Shown here one piece after another: positions 18,251 through 27,414 of a stretch of 64,000 nt of DNA; the first letter of the stretch is position 1, and every line of letters starts with the position of its first letter. The DNA lies in assembly GCF_003075045.1 (NCBI RefSeq), contig NZ_QCZD01000001.1:496001-560000 (forward strand). The letters run 5' to 3'. Source of the stretch: Maribacter litoralis. Its GTDB lineage: Bacteria > Bacteroidota > Bacteroidia > Flavobacteriales > Flavobacteriaceae. The notes beneath the pieces were generated by a model. It saw only the letters and a program-made list of their open reading frames with translations, did no database searches and was not told the origin of the DNA. The position numbers were made by a program, and so were the translations under genes.

Positions 18251-19057
18251 TTAAAATTTCTCTATCACCTCTTGGCTAACCCCTGTATTTGAGAAACCAC
18301 CATCGTGAAACAAGTTCTGCATGGTTACTTTTCTTGTTAGATCAGAAAATAATGTTACTGTATAATCAGCACAGTCTTGAGCTGAGGCATTACCCAACGG
18401 AGACATTTTTTCCGCATAACTGATAAATCCATCAAACCCCTTTACACCTTGACCAGCTGTAGTTGCCGTAGGCGATTGAGAAATGGTATTTACACGTACT
18501 TTCTTTTCTTTACCAAAGAAGTAACCAAAGCTACGCGCTACAGACTCTAAGTATGCTTTATTATCTGCCATATCATTATAATCTGGGAAAGTTCTTTGTG
18601 CAGCCATGTATGTTAATGCCACTATACTACCCCACTCATTCATAGCATCTGCCTTATAAAGTGATTGCATAACCTTATGAAACGACAATGCCGAAACATC
18701 CCATCCTTTTTGAGTAAAGTCGTATTTTTCATCTGTATACGCTCTACCTTTACGAACGTTGACCGACATACCAATAGAGTGTAATACAAAGTCGATTTTT
18801 CCCCCTAAGATTTCGACAGATTTTGCAACCAAATTATCCAAATCTTCTACACTAGTTGCATCTGCAGGAATAATTTCTGAACCGGTTTTCTTTGCCAACT
18901 CATCTATTTGACCCATTCTCATGGCAATTGGGGCATTCGTCAATACAAAAGTACCTCCTTCATCATGCACAGTTTGTGCTGTTTTCCACGCAATAGAATT
19001 TTCGTCTAATGCTCCAAAAATAATTCCCCTTTTTCCTTTTAATAAGTTATATCCCAT
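18251..19057 (-). CDS. fabI: Enoyl-[acyl-carrier-protein] reductase (NADH) FabI
   Basis: The last reduction of the fatty-acid elongation cycle and the target class of triclosan. The protein is 268 residues with the SDR-like fold. The nucleotide motif is GIIFGALDENSIAWKTA, a FabI-type variant of the usual GxxxxxSIA pattern. Other blocks are LHSIGMS and catalytic Tyr-x6-Lys in FPDYNDMADNKAYLE, followed by the substrate-loop region (SPTATTAGQGVKGF). It appears to be transcribed from its own promoter, which is the second-best one in the window. Confidence 0.96.
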   Translation of the reverse strand: MGYNLLKGKRGIIFGALDENSIAWKTAQTVHDEGGTFVLTNAPIAMRMGQIDELAKKTGSEIIPADATSVEDLDNLVAKSVEILGGKIDFVLHSIGMSVNVRKGRAYTDEKYDFTQKGWDVSALSFHKVMQSLYKADAMNEWGSIVALTYMAAQRTFPDYNDMADNKAYLESVARSFGYFFGKEKKVRVNTISQSPTATTAGQGVKGFDGFISYAEKMSPLGNASAQDCADYTVTLFSDLTRKVTMQNLFHDGGFSNTGVSQEVIEKF

Positions 19058-19088
19058 GATGGTTAATTCTATTGTTTGATTTAATATT

Positions 19089-19118
19089 CAAAGATATCTA
19101 AAATATGTTAAAACAAAA
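19089..19118 (-). promoter_or_regulatory. fabI promoter
   Basis: On the minus strand a TTTTG -33 element (19114-19118) is followed, after 17 bases, by TATCTTTG (19089-19096), an exact TAnnTTTG. The -7 element lies 31 bases before the fabI ATG. Confidence 0.65.
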
Positions 19119-19140
19119 TTGAAGTACGATGTAAAAACCC

Positions 19141-20793
19141 TTAATTTAAAAGTTGTTTTGCATGCGCCAATGCCGAATCGGATAAATCCTTTCCTCCTAA
19201 CATATGAGCTAATTCCACTACCCTTTCCTCTGTGGTCAGTTCTTTCAGGTTGGTCATGGTACGTTCAGCTCCTTCTGTTTTATAGACTTTAAAGTGATGG
19301 TTTCCTTTTGATGCCACTTGTGGTAAATGCGTAATGGAGAATACCTGAAGGTCTGCACTCATTTCTTTCATAATATCTGCCATTCGGTTTGATATTTCTC
19401 CAGAAACCCCGGTATCTATTTCATCGAACATAATTGTCGGCAGCTTTTCATACTTGGCAAGCAATGCTTTTATTACCAACATAATTCTAGATAGTTCACC
19501 TCCTGAAGCCACTTTCTTTAACTCCCCATAATTACCGCCTTTGTTGGCGGTAAACAGAAATGAAAGTTCATCCATACCCGTAGTATTGAAGTTTTCGGTA
19601 TCGTTTAGACTAATTTGAAACGATGCACTTGGCATACCCAACGAATTTAAGTCCGATTCCAATTTTTTCTTCAATTGCGGAATTACAGCATTTCGTTTTT
19701 CACGAATTGCTATTGCCTGTTTCTTCAAAACTGCTTCCATTTCTTGAATCTCCTTGGTTTTAGATGCAATCTTTTCATCTAAACCGGCTGTTTCAAAAAC
19801 TTTATCAGCAAGTTTGTTCTTAATTTCAATCAGCTCCGAAACATCACTGGCGTTATGTTTTTTAAGAAGATCGTATAATAGTTGAAGCTTTCCATTAACC
19901 TGTTCCAATTGATCAGGGTTTGCCTCTACGCCATCTTGTAAGCGCTGTAGCTCAGCGTTTACATCATCTAGCTCTATTAATACGGACTGAACACGCTCGT
20001 ACAAATCCTTATAATGAACACCGAAATCAATCAGCTTAGAAAACGATTGGCGCATTTCTGCTACTAAGGGCAAAACACCTATCTGTTCATCATTGAACAA
20101 TTGATCTCCTTTGGATAATTGCTCCATGATCAATTCTACATTGTTCAACTGTTCATACTCCTCTTCCAGCAATTCAACAATACCTTCTTTTAACGGCGCT
20201 TTTTCAAGCTCCTCTAACATAAAAGTGTTATAATCTTGCTCTTTAATCGCAGTACTCTGTACTTCAACAAGCTCTTGAAGCTCTTTTTGAGCCTTGCGAA
20301 ATATCTTTAACCCTTTTCTATATTCAGCTAATCTCTTTTGATTGTTTGCCAACGCATCTACCAATTTCAACTGAAAATCATTTTCAGTAAGCTGCATGGT
20401 TTGATGTTGTGAATGAATATCTATTAAATTTTCACCTAAAACAGATAAAACGCCTAAGGTTACCGGAGTGTCATTTACAAATGCCCTAGATTTTCCACTT
20501 GGTAAAATTTCACGCCTTATTACGGTACTATCTTCGTAATCCAAATCATTTTCCTCAAAGAAATTTTGGAGTCCGTAAGTGTCAATTTTAAAAGTTCCTT
20601 CTATTATACATTTCTGGTCTTTAAGCCTTAATGAGCTTAAATCTGCCCGCTTACCTAGAACCAAGGACAAACCGCCCAATAAGATTGACTTACCGGCACC
20701 TGTTTCTCCTGTAATAACAGTAAAACCTTTATTAAAGTCTACTTCTAGACTATCGATTAATGCGTAATTAGAAATGGTAAGGGTTGAAAGCAC
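19141..20793 (-). CDS. recN: DNA repair protein RecN
   Basis: An SMC-like ATPase that acts early in double-strand-break repair. The protein is 550 residues, the normal length. Walker A TGETGAGKS is at 28-36. A long central coiled coil covers about 150-370. The C-terminal half carries the ABC signature ASGGELSRIML and Walker B IMFDEIDTGVSG. The start is GTG at 20793, giving LSTLTISNYALIDSLEVDF, the typical RecN N-terminus. An exact -7 element lies 21 bases upstream. The genes upstream on this strand encode envelope functions and are probably not co-regulated. Confidence 0.96.
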   Translation of the reverse strand: MLSTLTISNYALIDSLEVDFNKGFTVITGETGAGKSILLGGLSLVLGKRADLSSLRLKDQKCIIEGTFKIDTYGLQNFFEENDLDYEDSTVIRREILPSGKSRAFVNDTPVTLGVLSVLGENLIDIHSQHQTMQLTENDFQLKLVDALANNQKRLAEYRKGLKIFRKAQKELQELVEVQSTAIKEQDYNTFMLEELEKAPLKEGIVELLEEEYEQLNNVELIMEQLSKGDQLFNDEQIGVLPLVAEMRQSFSKLIDFGVHYKDLYERVQSVLIELDDVNAELQRLQDGVEANPDQLEQVNGKLQLLYDLLKKHNASDVSELIEIKNKLADKVFETAGLDEKIASKTKEIQEMEAVLKKQAIAIREKRNAVIPQLKKKLESDLNSLGMPSASFQISLNDTENFNTTGMDELSFLFTANKGGNYGELKKVASGGELSRIMLVIKALLAKYEKLPTIMFDEIDTGVSGEISNRMADIMKEMSADLQVFSITHLPQVASKGNHHFKVYKTEGAERTMTNLKELTTEERVVELAHMLGGKDLSDSALAHAKQLLN

Positions 20794-20813
20794 GCGTTAG
20801 AATTTTAGATACA

Positions 20814-20821
20814 CAAAGGTA
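20814..20821 (-). promoter_or_regulatory. recN -7 promoter element
   Basis: Minus-strand TACCTTTG, an exact TAnnTTTG match, 21 bases before the recN GTG start. No convincing -33 element. Confidence 0.45.
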
Positions 20822-20848
20822 ATCTATAATTCGGTTTTGTAAAATGGT

Positions 20849-21742
20849 TCAATACTTAATATCGTTCCAAGTAGTGGCGTATAATGGTGCTATTTTATTT
20901 AAGGTTTCCTTAAGCTTAACGATATCTACTTTTGGTCCGTCCGAGAAAATATTCTTTATCTCCTCAGATTTAGCATCAAAGAATGTAGATATTAAAAAAG
21001 CGTTAGGTCTTCTATTGATCATGGTCTGAAACAAATTCATGGTACCTGCAATGACCTGCTTTCCAGTGCTATTGTTATCAGGTAAAATATCCAAACCTTT
21101 TCTATGATAGTTATACATAGCAATACGATACTCCCTATAGGTATTAGAAAGTAGATTGTCTATTAATTCAAACCTACTTCGGTTAGAATCTGAAGACTGG
21201 CTCCATCCGGCAGAATTACTTCCTTGCGCTTGCGTAACAATACTCTGTGCTTTTCTGTAAAACTCCGTTCCACCCTCTAAAGAAAAAGTATCGGCATCAA
21301 GACCTAAAATTACGTACACGTAATACGCCATAACGCTGACCAAATTTGACTCAAACTGGTTTTCATTAAATATCAACGGCTGAAACTCTATGTATTGAAA
21401 ATTAAACGCGTTGTCCTTATAATTAAAAACAGGCGTGGAATAAGATGTGTTATAAACCGGTCTAGATGATTGAATTTGAATATTGCCACTAAAAACATTA
21501 GACTCATAAGAGGTTATGGTAATGAACATTTGTGCATTTACACGTTCATTTTCCTTATAAACACGGTTGGTCCATTTTGTTTTGTTTACAAAATCATTCA
21601 ATGAACGCTCTAAAGTTTTAAAAACCTGAAGATCGCCTTGCGAAAGCTGATCTGAATTGACTGTTACGGCACAGTTCAATTCTTGTGCAAGCGAAACAAA
21701 ACAAATAAGGTTGAATAAAAATAAAAATATTGCTTTACGCAT
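20849..21742 (-). CDS. DUF4835 family exported protein (PorD-like)
   Basis: A periplasmic or envelope protein with a signal peptide (AIFLFLFNLICFVSLAQ) followed by OELNCAVTVNSDQL-type sequence beginning at ELNCAV. The protein is about 297 residues from ATG 21742; a further ATG at 21781 would add 13 non-signal residues. The family is Bacteroidota-specific and has been linked by name to type IX secretion (PorD). That link is from memory and uncertain. It sits directly after coaBC with an eight-base overlap, in the conserved bamD-rpoZ-coaBC-DUF4835 order, which argues for an envelope role. Confidence 0.85.
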   Translation of the reverse strand: MRKAIFLFLFNLICFVSLAQELNCAVTVNSDQLSQGDLQVFKTLERSLNDFVNKTKWTNRVYKENERVNAQMFITITSYESNVFSGNIQIQSSRPVYNTSYSTPVFNYKDNAFNFQYIEFQPLIFNENQFESNLVSVMAYYVYVILGLDADTFSLEGGTEFYRKAQSIVTQAQGSNSAGWSQSSDSNRSRFELIDNLLSNTYREYRIAMYNYHRKGLDILPDNNSTGKQVIAGTMNLFQTMINRRPNAFLISTFFDAKSEEIKNIFSDGPKVDIVKLKETLNKIAPLYATTWNDIKY

Positions 21743-22940
21743 ACCGTCTTTTAATAATTTCATTGAAGATATCCACGGCAACTTCTGCCTTGGTCTTTAG
21801 TTCAAACGCAGTAATGTTAGAATTGGTATCTATAAATGAAATTTTATTGGTATCGCCACCAAAGCCCGCACCTTTGTCTCGCATAGAGTTAAGTACAATA
21901 GCATCTAAATTTTTACGTGCTAGTTTTCCTTTTGCATTTTCAACCTCGTTTTCGGTCTCCAAGGCAAAGCCTACTAAAAATTGATGGGTTTTATGATCAC
22001 CGAATGTCTTTAAAATATCGACATTCTTTACTAGTTCAATAGTAAGGTTTTCTTCGGATTTTTTAATTTTTTGTTCCGCAACGGTTTTAGGTCTATAATC
22101 TGCCACAGCTGCTGCACATATTACAACATCCGATGTTTCAAAGTACTTTTGCGCATTTTGAAACATGTCATCTGCAGACACAACATTCATAACATGAATG
22201 CTATCGTGAGCAACCGTTAATTTGGTTGGTCCTGTAACCAAGAACACCTCTGCCCCTAGGTTAGCCGCTGTTTTGGCAAGCTCAAAGCCCATTAGACCAG
22301 AAGAGTGATTTCCTATAAAACGAACCGGATCAATTGCCTCATACGTTGGACCTGCGGTAATTAAAACTTTCTTGCCAGATAACGGCAAACCTTGCGTTAT
22401 GTTGTTTTTGATAAATGCAATGATTTCTTCCGGCTCGGCCATTCTGCCTTCTCCATGTAAACCACTTGCCAATTCTCCATTAGCGGCAGGAATAATCAAA
22501 TTACCAAAAGAAGCAAGTTCGTGTAAAGATTTTTTTGTACTTGGATGTTTATACATATCCAGATCCATTGCCGGTGCTACGTACACAGGACATTTGGCCG
22601 ATAAATATGTAGCCATTAGAATGTTGTCGCAATTACCGCTTACCATTTTAGACATGGTATTGGCAGTTGCAGGTGCAATAACCATTAAGTCTGCCCATAA
22701 GCCCATTTCCACATGGTTGTTCCAATCAACCATATTTTCTTCGGACTTAACAAAATCTTGAACAACAGGATTTTTAGCCAATGTGGCCAAGGTAAGTGGG
22801 GAAACAAAAGAACTGGCACTATCGGTAAGTATAACCTTAACGTTAGCGCCAGCTTTTATAAATAAACGAACTAAGAATGTTGTCTTATAAGCGGCAATGC
22901 CTCCAGTTATTCCTAAAAGAACATTTTTGCCGTTCAACAT
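21735..22940 (-). CDS. coaBC: Bifunctional phosphopantothenoylcysteine decarboxylase/phosphopantothenate-cysteine ligase
   Basis: Two consecutive steps of coenzyme A synthesis on one 401-residue chain. The N-terminal CoaC flavoprotein has GITGGIAAYK and the catalytic His76 in NNHVEMG. The substrate clamp, PxMNxxMW in E. coli-type enzymes, reads PAMDLDMY (123-130). The position of the conserved Cys in ACGD is Ser159 (ELASGLHGEGRM). The C-terminal CoaB has ITAGPTYEAIDPVRFIGN, SSGLMG and AAVADYRP with a following Lys-rich KIKK. It is co-transcribed with rpoZ and bamD. The active-site differences are probably lineage-wide variants rather than damage, because the frame is intact. Confidence 0.95.
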   Translation of the reverse strand: MLNGKNVLLGITGGIAAYKTTFLVRLFIKAGANVKVILTDSASSFVSPLTLATLAKNPVVQDFVKSEENMVDWNNHVEMGLWADLMVIAPATANTMSKMVSGNCDNILMATYLSAKCPVYVAPAMDLDMYKHPSTKKSLHELASFGNLIIPAANGELASGLHGEGRMAEPEEIIAFIKNNITQGLPLSGKKVLITAGPTYEAIDPVRFIGNHSSGLMGFELAKTAANLGAEVFLVTGPTKLTVAHDSIHVMNVVSADDMFQNAQKYFETSDVVICAAAVADYRPKTVAEQKIKKSEENLTIELVKNVDILKTFGDHKTHQFLVGFALETENEVENAKGKLARKNLDAIVLNSMRDKGAGFGGDTNKISFIDTNSNITAFELKTKAEVAVDIFNEIIKRRYA

Positions 22941-22945
22941 ATTTC

Positions 22946-23278
22946 TTAAGCGTCTTTTTCTGTATTTCTGTGGTAAATTTTATCCATTAACCACTCTTCT
23001 ACCGCCATTGCGTGTGGCTTAGGTAATTTTTCGTAGAATTTAGAAACCTCTATTTGCTCTTTATTCTCAAATACCTCTTCTAAGCTATCGCTATAAGTAG
23101 CAAATTCTTCTAACTTTTCTAAAAGCTCTTTTTTGATTTCAGAATTGATCTGAATAGCACGTTTTGCAGTAATTGAAATAGCCTCGTATATATTTTCTGT
23201 AGGCTGATCAAACTCATTACGATTAATGGTTACCGTAGATACTGATGCTTTAGAGTTTTTTAAATCGTTCATATTCAT
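22946..23278 (-). CDS. rpoZ: DNA-directed RNA polymerase omega subunit, Bacteroidota type
   Basis: A small subunit of about 110 residues that helps assemble RNA polymerase by chaperoning beta-prime. The core reads ENIYEAISITAKRAIQINSEIKKEL, matching the omega motif in which (Y/F)EAxxIxAxRAxQI is conserved. The acidic, charged C-terminus is typical of the flavobacterial form. Two in-frame ATG codons (23278, 23272) are possible starts. It lies between bamD (11 bases upstream) and coaBC (five bases downstream) in one operon. Confidence 0.9.
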   Translation of the reverse strand: MNMNDLKNSKASVSTVTINRNEFDQPTENIYEAISITAKRAIQINSEIKKELLEKLEEFATYSDSLEEVFENKEQIEVSKFYEKLPKPHAMAVEEWLMDKIYHRNTEKDA

Positions 23279-23289
23279 AATTACATTAT

Positions 23290-24117
23290 TTATTTTGACT
23301 CAACCACCTGCGCTTGCATGCGTTGTAATTCTTTATCAATTTTTTCAATTAAATCTGTTGCCTCCTTATCAAATTTAGACTCCGGAAACTGCTTCATTAA
23401 AGCGGAATGCGCCGCTCTCGCCTTTTTTAAACGCTCTTCCTTTAATTGCTCAAAACTATTGACCGCCATATGTGTCAACGCTTGTACTTTTACGAACATA
23501 GCCTCTTCCCTGTAAGGAGAACCAGGATTGTCCGCTACAAAGTTATCGCTTGCAGCAACAGCAGATTTAAGCATATCGTAGTTAAATTCGCCAAGCTTAT
23601 TATATTGCTTTAATATTTCGAAGGCCTTTCTTTCTTTTTTAGTGGTCAACTCTTGTGCCATTGCATTTGCTTCGGCAAAATATTCGGACTCAGAATAAGT
23701 ATTGATGAAATTCTGTAATTTCAACAACGCCTTATCGGTATCGGTTTGATCCAAAGAATATTCGGGAGATAATTTATAGTAACTTTTAGCTCCTAAAAAA
23801 TTAGCTTCTACCGCCTTATCACTTTTAGGATAGGATTTCACGAAACGTTCAAACTGGTAACCAGCCATATTGTAATCGCCACGTTGAAAATAACTGTTGG
23901 ACAAAAAGAACATAACACGTTCCCCTTGTGGCTTACCTACATATTTTGGTGCAATTTGCTCAAGCAATCTATTCGCTCTTCTAAAATCGCCCTCTTCGTA
24001 GAATGTTTCTGCCATGTCGTATTTGGCTTTTACATCATCGTGCTTAAGTACCTTTTGGTATTCGCTACAAGATTGTAAAGCAATGGCAATCAATAGTACT
24101 GGGAAAACTCTCCTCAT
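23290..24117 (-). CDS. bamD: Outer-membrane assembly lipoprotein BamD
   Basis: Part of the BAM complex that inserts beta-barrels. A lipoprotein signal (VFPVLLIAIALQSC) is followed by about 255 residues of helical TPR repeats: AETFYEEGDFRRANRLLEQI, SNSYFQRGDYNMAGYQFERFV and others. The frame extends to ATG 24129, but that start would leave only four bases to the -7 element. ATG 24117 gives the compact MRR signal peptide and an 11-base leader, so it is preferred. It is the first gene of the bamD-rpoZ-coaBC-DUF4835 operon. Confidence 0.93.
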   Translation of the reverse strand: MRRVFPVLLIAIALQSCSEYQKVLKHDDVKAKYDMAETFYEEGDFRRANRLLEQIAPKYVGKPQGERVMFFLSNSYFQRGDYNMAGYQFERFVKSYPKSDKAVEANFLGAKSYYKLSPEYSLDQTDTDKALLKLQNFINTYSESEYFAEANAMAQELTTKKERKAFEILKQYNKLGEFNYDMLKSAVAASDNFVADNPGSPYREEAMFVKVQALTHMAVNSFEQLKEERLKKARAAHSALMKQFPESKFDKEATDLIEKIDKELQRMQAQVVESK

Positions 24118-24133
24118 TTTAAAAAACATTTTG

Positions 24134-24141
24134 CAAAATTA
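24134..24141 (-). promoter_or_regulatory. bamD operon -7 promoter element
   Basis: Minus-strand TAATTTTG, an exact TAnnTTTG match. Its position favours translation from ATG 24117 rather than 24129. Confidence 0.5.
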
Positions 24142-24236
24142 GTGATTATCAATGGATTTAAAAAACAAATTAATCCAATAAAAATACAGGCTTTAAACCA
24201 CAAGAATGCCCTACCTAATGAAGATTTAACGAATAT

Positions 24237-25127
24237 TTATGCAGGTATGCGTATCATAGATTCCATAAATGATACAATTCTATGCTTTAATGCATCTGAT
24301 GCGTCTATCAAAGGAAGTCTCACAAAAGGCTTTGCAATACCCAAATATTCAAAGATTACCTTAATACCTGCAGGGTTACCTTCTTCAAAAATCAATTTCA
24401 TACCTTCTTGCATTTTATAATGGTAACTATAGGCAACCTCGGTATTTCCATTTAAACCTTCATCTACCATTTTAGAAAATTCTTCGGGCAAACCTTGACC
24501 TATTACCGAAATTACACCATCGCCACCCGCTACAATTGTTGGTAATGCCGTAATATCATCACCAGACAATACTAAAAATCCTTCCGGTCTTTTTGAAATC
24601 AACTCTTGAACCTGGGTCATATCACCACAAGCTTCTTTAACGGCAACAATATTATCAAATTTCTTTGCCAAGCGAACAACAGTTTCAGGCAGCATATTAC
24701 TACCGGTTCTGCCAGGTACATTATAAAGAATTATTGGTAATGGAGAAGCTTTGGAAAGTGCCGCAAAGTGTTGGTAAATTCCTTCTTGGGTGGGTCTATT
24801 ATAATATGGTGATACAGATAGGATGGCATCATATGCCGATAAATCGGTGGTTTGAAGTTCTTCTACCAATGCAGCCGTATTATTTCCTCCTACACCTATT
24901 ACCAATGGGAGTGCTCCTGCATTCGCTTCTTCTACGGTACGCATTACCAATTGTTTTTCGGTCTTTGAAAGCGTAACAGATTCAGCTGTTGTACCCAACA
25001 CCACCAAATAGTCTATATTACCCTCTATATTAAAGGCAACAACTTTTCTAAGAGCTTCAACATCTACTGTACCATCTTCCTTAAAAGGCGTTATCAACGC
25101 TACTCCTGCTCCTCTTAATTCCTTCAT
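24237..25127 (-). CDS. dapA: 4-hydroxy-tetrahydrodipicolinate synthase
   Basis: The first committed step of the diaminopimelate/lysine pathway: condenses pyruvate with aspartate semialdehyde. The protein is 296 residues, a TIM barrel. Schiff-base K164 lies in VAVKEACG, Y135 in [13 protein letters not shown], and the pyruvate-binding GTTAES is at 45-50. The same pathway is represented by dapF at 47 kb. It follows the DUF6913 gene by two bases and is probably co-transcribed with it. Confidence 0.96.
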   Translation of the reverse strand: MKELRGAGVALITPFKEDGTVDVEALRKVVAFNIEGNIDYLVVLGTTAESVTLSKTEKQLVMRTVEEANAGALPLVIGVGGNNTAALVEELQTTDLSAYDAILSVSPYYNRPTQEGIYQHFAALSKASPLPIILYNVPGRTGSNMLPETVVRLAKKFDNIVAVKEACGDMTQVQELISKRPEGFLVLSGDDITALPTIVAGGDGVISVIGQGLPEEFSKMVDEGLNGNTEVAYSYHYKMQEGMKLIFEEGNPAGIKVIFEYLGIAKPFVRLPLIDASDALKHRIVSFMESMIRIPA

Positions 25128-25129
25128 AA

Positions 25130-25663
25130 CTAAATCTCCTTAAAAATGCCCAAGTACTTTTTCAATTCTTTTTTAAAAATCTGAAAGTCCTTTAACGGCG
25201 TATCTAACATTAAATCATTATAAGTAGGACCAACTTCTTTAAATCCTACCTTTAAACGAGCCCTTGTCTTTACCGACATTAAATTTAACAGTAAGCTGTC
25301 CTCGTTATAATAGTTCACTAAAAGATCGTATTCACGCCCTAAAAATTCAAGGGCATAACTGTTTTCGATATCGCCGTTCCATCCTAAATCCTTATCCGAA
25401 AAAACCGGAGTGGCATATGGCGAGTTTTTATCGTAAAAACGCTTATATCCAATTATTTTAACCGCATTTGGATGCAATGACAACTCTTCCTGAAACTGAA
25501 AAAACACCTCAGATTTCTCGAACTTATCTAGATCCACAATACAACCTACAGAACGTATTCCTTTACTCTCTCGTGTTACAGTTATTGGCGAGGTCACCAA
25601 CTGTTTTAAGATCTTACGACCAGATTTCCGTTTAAACTTGTCCTTAATTCCTTTTAAAAACAT
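25130..25663 (-). CDS. DUF6913-type conserved flavobacterial protein
   Basis: A cytoplasmic protein of 177 residues with a basic N-terminus ([14 protein letters not shown]) and a mixed alpha/beta pattern ([32 protein letters not shown]). No catalytic motif is recognised and the function is unknown. The family is found in Flavobacteriia, often next to dapA, as here with a two-base gap. An exact -7 element and an inverted repeat lie just upstream. Confidence 0.8.
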   Translation of the reverse strand: MFLKGIKDKFKRKSGRKILKQLVTSPITVTRESKGIRSVGCIVDLDKFEKSEVFFQFQEELSLHPNAVKIIGYKRFYDKNSPYATPVFSDKDLGWNGDIENSYALEFLGREYDLLVNYYNEDSLLLNLMSVKTRARLKVGFKEVGPTYNDLMLDTPLKDFQIFKKELKKYLGIFKEI

Positions 25664-25668
25664 GTATT

Positions 25669-25690
25669 TTTACATTTAGACAAATGTAAA
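25669..25690. repeat. Inverted repeat in the divergent promoter region
   Basis: TTTACATTT-agac-AAATGTAAA is a perfect 9-bp inverted repeat with a 4-base spacer. It lies between the DUF6913 and nucleotidase-domain genes. The minus-strand copy forms TACATTTG (25681-25688), an exact -7 element. The plus-strand copy gives TACATTTA, one mismatch. It may be a regulator site or simply two facing -7 elements. Confidence 0.6.
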
Positions 25691-25707
25691 TAATATCCCT
25701 GCAACAT

Positions 25708-26493
25708 ATGGCGAAGTTAAAACACTTTGGTATTTTAAATATAAAACATTATGTTATATTTATAACAATTATCAGTTTAATATCTTGTAAGAACACTCCC
25801 GAACACCTCACTGAACTGACTGGCAAGCAAATAGCAATCGATAGTAGTTTTACATCTGTAGATAGTATTCGAAATTTTATTCAACCGTATCACGATAGGG
25901 TAGAAAGTATTTTAGACAGCACACTGGCATATGCACCATACGTAATCTCTAAAAGTGACGGAAAATTTAATACTACCGCTGGTAATTTAATGGCGGATAT
26001 AGTTCTAAGTGAAACCAATTCTATATTCAAAAAACTAACTGGTCACAATATAGATATGGTCTTATTGAACCATGGCGGCATACGTTCAATTATCTCCAAA
26101 GGCAACGTTACTTCCAGAACCGCTTATGAGGTAATGCCTTTTGAAAACTCGGTGGTTGTCGTGGAGCTCAAAGGTGCTTCACTAATGAAAATGGTAGACT
26201 ATTTAATTAAATCTAAAAGAGCCCACCCAATAGCCGGTGCACAAATCATTTTAAATAACGATAACACCGTTAATACATTTACCGTAGGTGGAAAACCATT
26301 AGATAAAAACAAATCCTATTATATAGCAACTTCAGATTATTTAGTTACCGGTGGCGATAATATGGGCTTTTTTAAAGATGCCATTTCAAAAACGGAATCC
26401 GATTACAAAATAAGAAATGCCATGATAGATTTCTTTTCTAAAGTGGATACACTAGCCCCAAAAGTAGATCTAAGATATTATCAATTACAGTAA
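25708..26493 (+). CDS. 5'-nucleotidase C-terminal (substrate-binding) domain lipoprotein
   Basis: A 261-residue protein equivalent to the C-terminal domain of UshA-type nucleotidases. It carries the nucleotide-binding blocks NHGGIRS, MPFENSVVVVELKG and YLVTGGDNMGFF. The signal peptide ends with lipobox LISC, so it is probably a lipoprotein. The catalytic metallophosphoesterase domain is absent here and is encoded by the next gene, one base after this stop. The pair is therefore a split nucleotidase with the C-terminal half encoded first. Joint assembly in the periplasm or outer membrane is inferred. Confidence 0.9.
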   Translation: MAKLKHFGILNIKHYVIFITIISLISCKNTPEHLTELTGKQIAIDSSFTSVDSIRNFIQPYHDRVESILDSTLAYAPYVISKSDGKFNTTAGNLMADIVLSETNSIFKKLTGHNIDMVLLNHGGIRSIISKGNVTSRTAYEVMPFENSVVVVELKGASLMKMVDYLIKSKRAHPIAGAQIILNNDNTVNTFTVGGKPLDKNKSYYIATSDYLVTGGDNMGFFKDAISKTESDYKIRNAMIDFFSKVDTLAPKVDLRYYQLQ

Positions 26494-26494
26494 A

Positions 26495-27400
26495 ATGGAA
26501 AGAAGAAAATTTATAAAAAATACAGCTGCAACATCTGGTTTGTTGACTTTGGGTGGACTTAGCTTAAATTCTTGCAACGTTGCCACAAAAAAACACATTA
26601 CCATTTTACATACCAACGATGTACACAGCCATGTAGATGCCTTCCCCAATGACCATGCAAATTTTCCTGGGTTGGGCGGGTTAGCTCGTAGAGCAGGTTT
26701 GGTCGATAGTATTAGAAAAGAGAACCCTAACACTTTTCTTTTTGATGCCGGAGATATCTTTCAAGGAACACCCTATTTCAATTTTTATGGTGGAGAACTA
26801 GAATTTAAATTAATGAGCATGCTTAATTATGATGCCACCACTATTGGAAATCATGATTTTGATAATGGTATAGACGGACTTTTAGCCCAAATGCCCTACG
26901 CTAAGTTTAATTTTATCAGTGCGAATTACGATTTTTCCAATACCGTTTTAGATGGATTAACTCAAACTTATAAGGTTTATGAAAAAGACGGAATAAAAGT
27001 TGGCGTATACGGATTAGGTATTCAATTAGCAGGTTTAGTTACCAAACAACTTTATAAAGAAACCGTATTTCTTGATCCATATGAGTTAGCGACCGATATG
27101 GAAACAAAATTGAAAGAAGAAGAAAAATGTGATTTGGTTATATGCCTCTCCCACTTAGGATATGAATACCGTAGCCAAAAACCAGATGATCTAAAGCTCG
27201 CTAAAAAAACGAAATATACAGATTTGATTATTGGTGGGCACACACATACCTTTTTAGATAAACCAACCGTCATCAGTAACGCTGCCGAACGAGATGTTCT
27301 TGTAAATCAGGTAGGATGTTTTGGAGTAAATCTAGGTAGAATTGATTTTTATTTTGACAATACAACGACCACAGCTAATGGATATACAATTAAGGTCTAA
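26495..27400 (+). CDS. Metallophosphoesterase, 5'-nucleotidase N-terminal domain with Tat-type signal
   Basis: The catalytic half of a UshA-like nucleotidase, 301 residues. Metal ligands appear in HTNDVHSH, DAGDIFQGTPY, GNHDFDNG, CLSHLGYEYR and GGHTHTFLDKP, the complete metallophosphoesterase set. The N-terminus MERRKFIKN resembles a twin-arginine signal, followed by a hydrophobic stretch and a lipobox-like LNSC. Tat export of a metal-loaded lipoprotein is plausible. It starts one base after the C-terminal-domain gene, so the two are co-translated and probably work together on extracellular nucleotides. Confidence 0.92.
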   Translation: MERRKFIKNTAATSGLLTLGGLSLNSCNVATKKHITILHTNDVHSHVDAFPNDHANFPGLGGLARRAGLVDSIRKENPNTFLFDAGDIFQGTPYFNFYGGELEFKLMSMLNYDATTIGNHDFDNGIDGLLAQMPYAKFNFISANYDFSNTVLDGLTQTYKVYEKDGIKVGVYGLGIQLAGLVTKQLYKETVFLDPYELATDMETKLKEEEKCDLVICLSHLGYEYRSQKPDDLKLAKKTKYTDLIIGGHTHTFLDKPTVISNAAERDVLVNQVGCFGVNLGRIDFYFDNTTTTANGYTIKV

Positions 27401-27414
27401 TTTTAAGACTGAAT

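Noticed and set aside
22372-22761. 129-codon plus-strand frame within coaBC
   Set aside because: Antisense to the CoaC domain with no independent promoter or domain.
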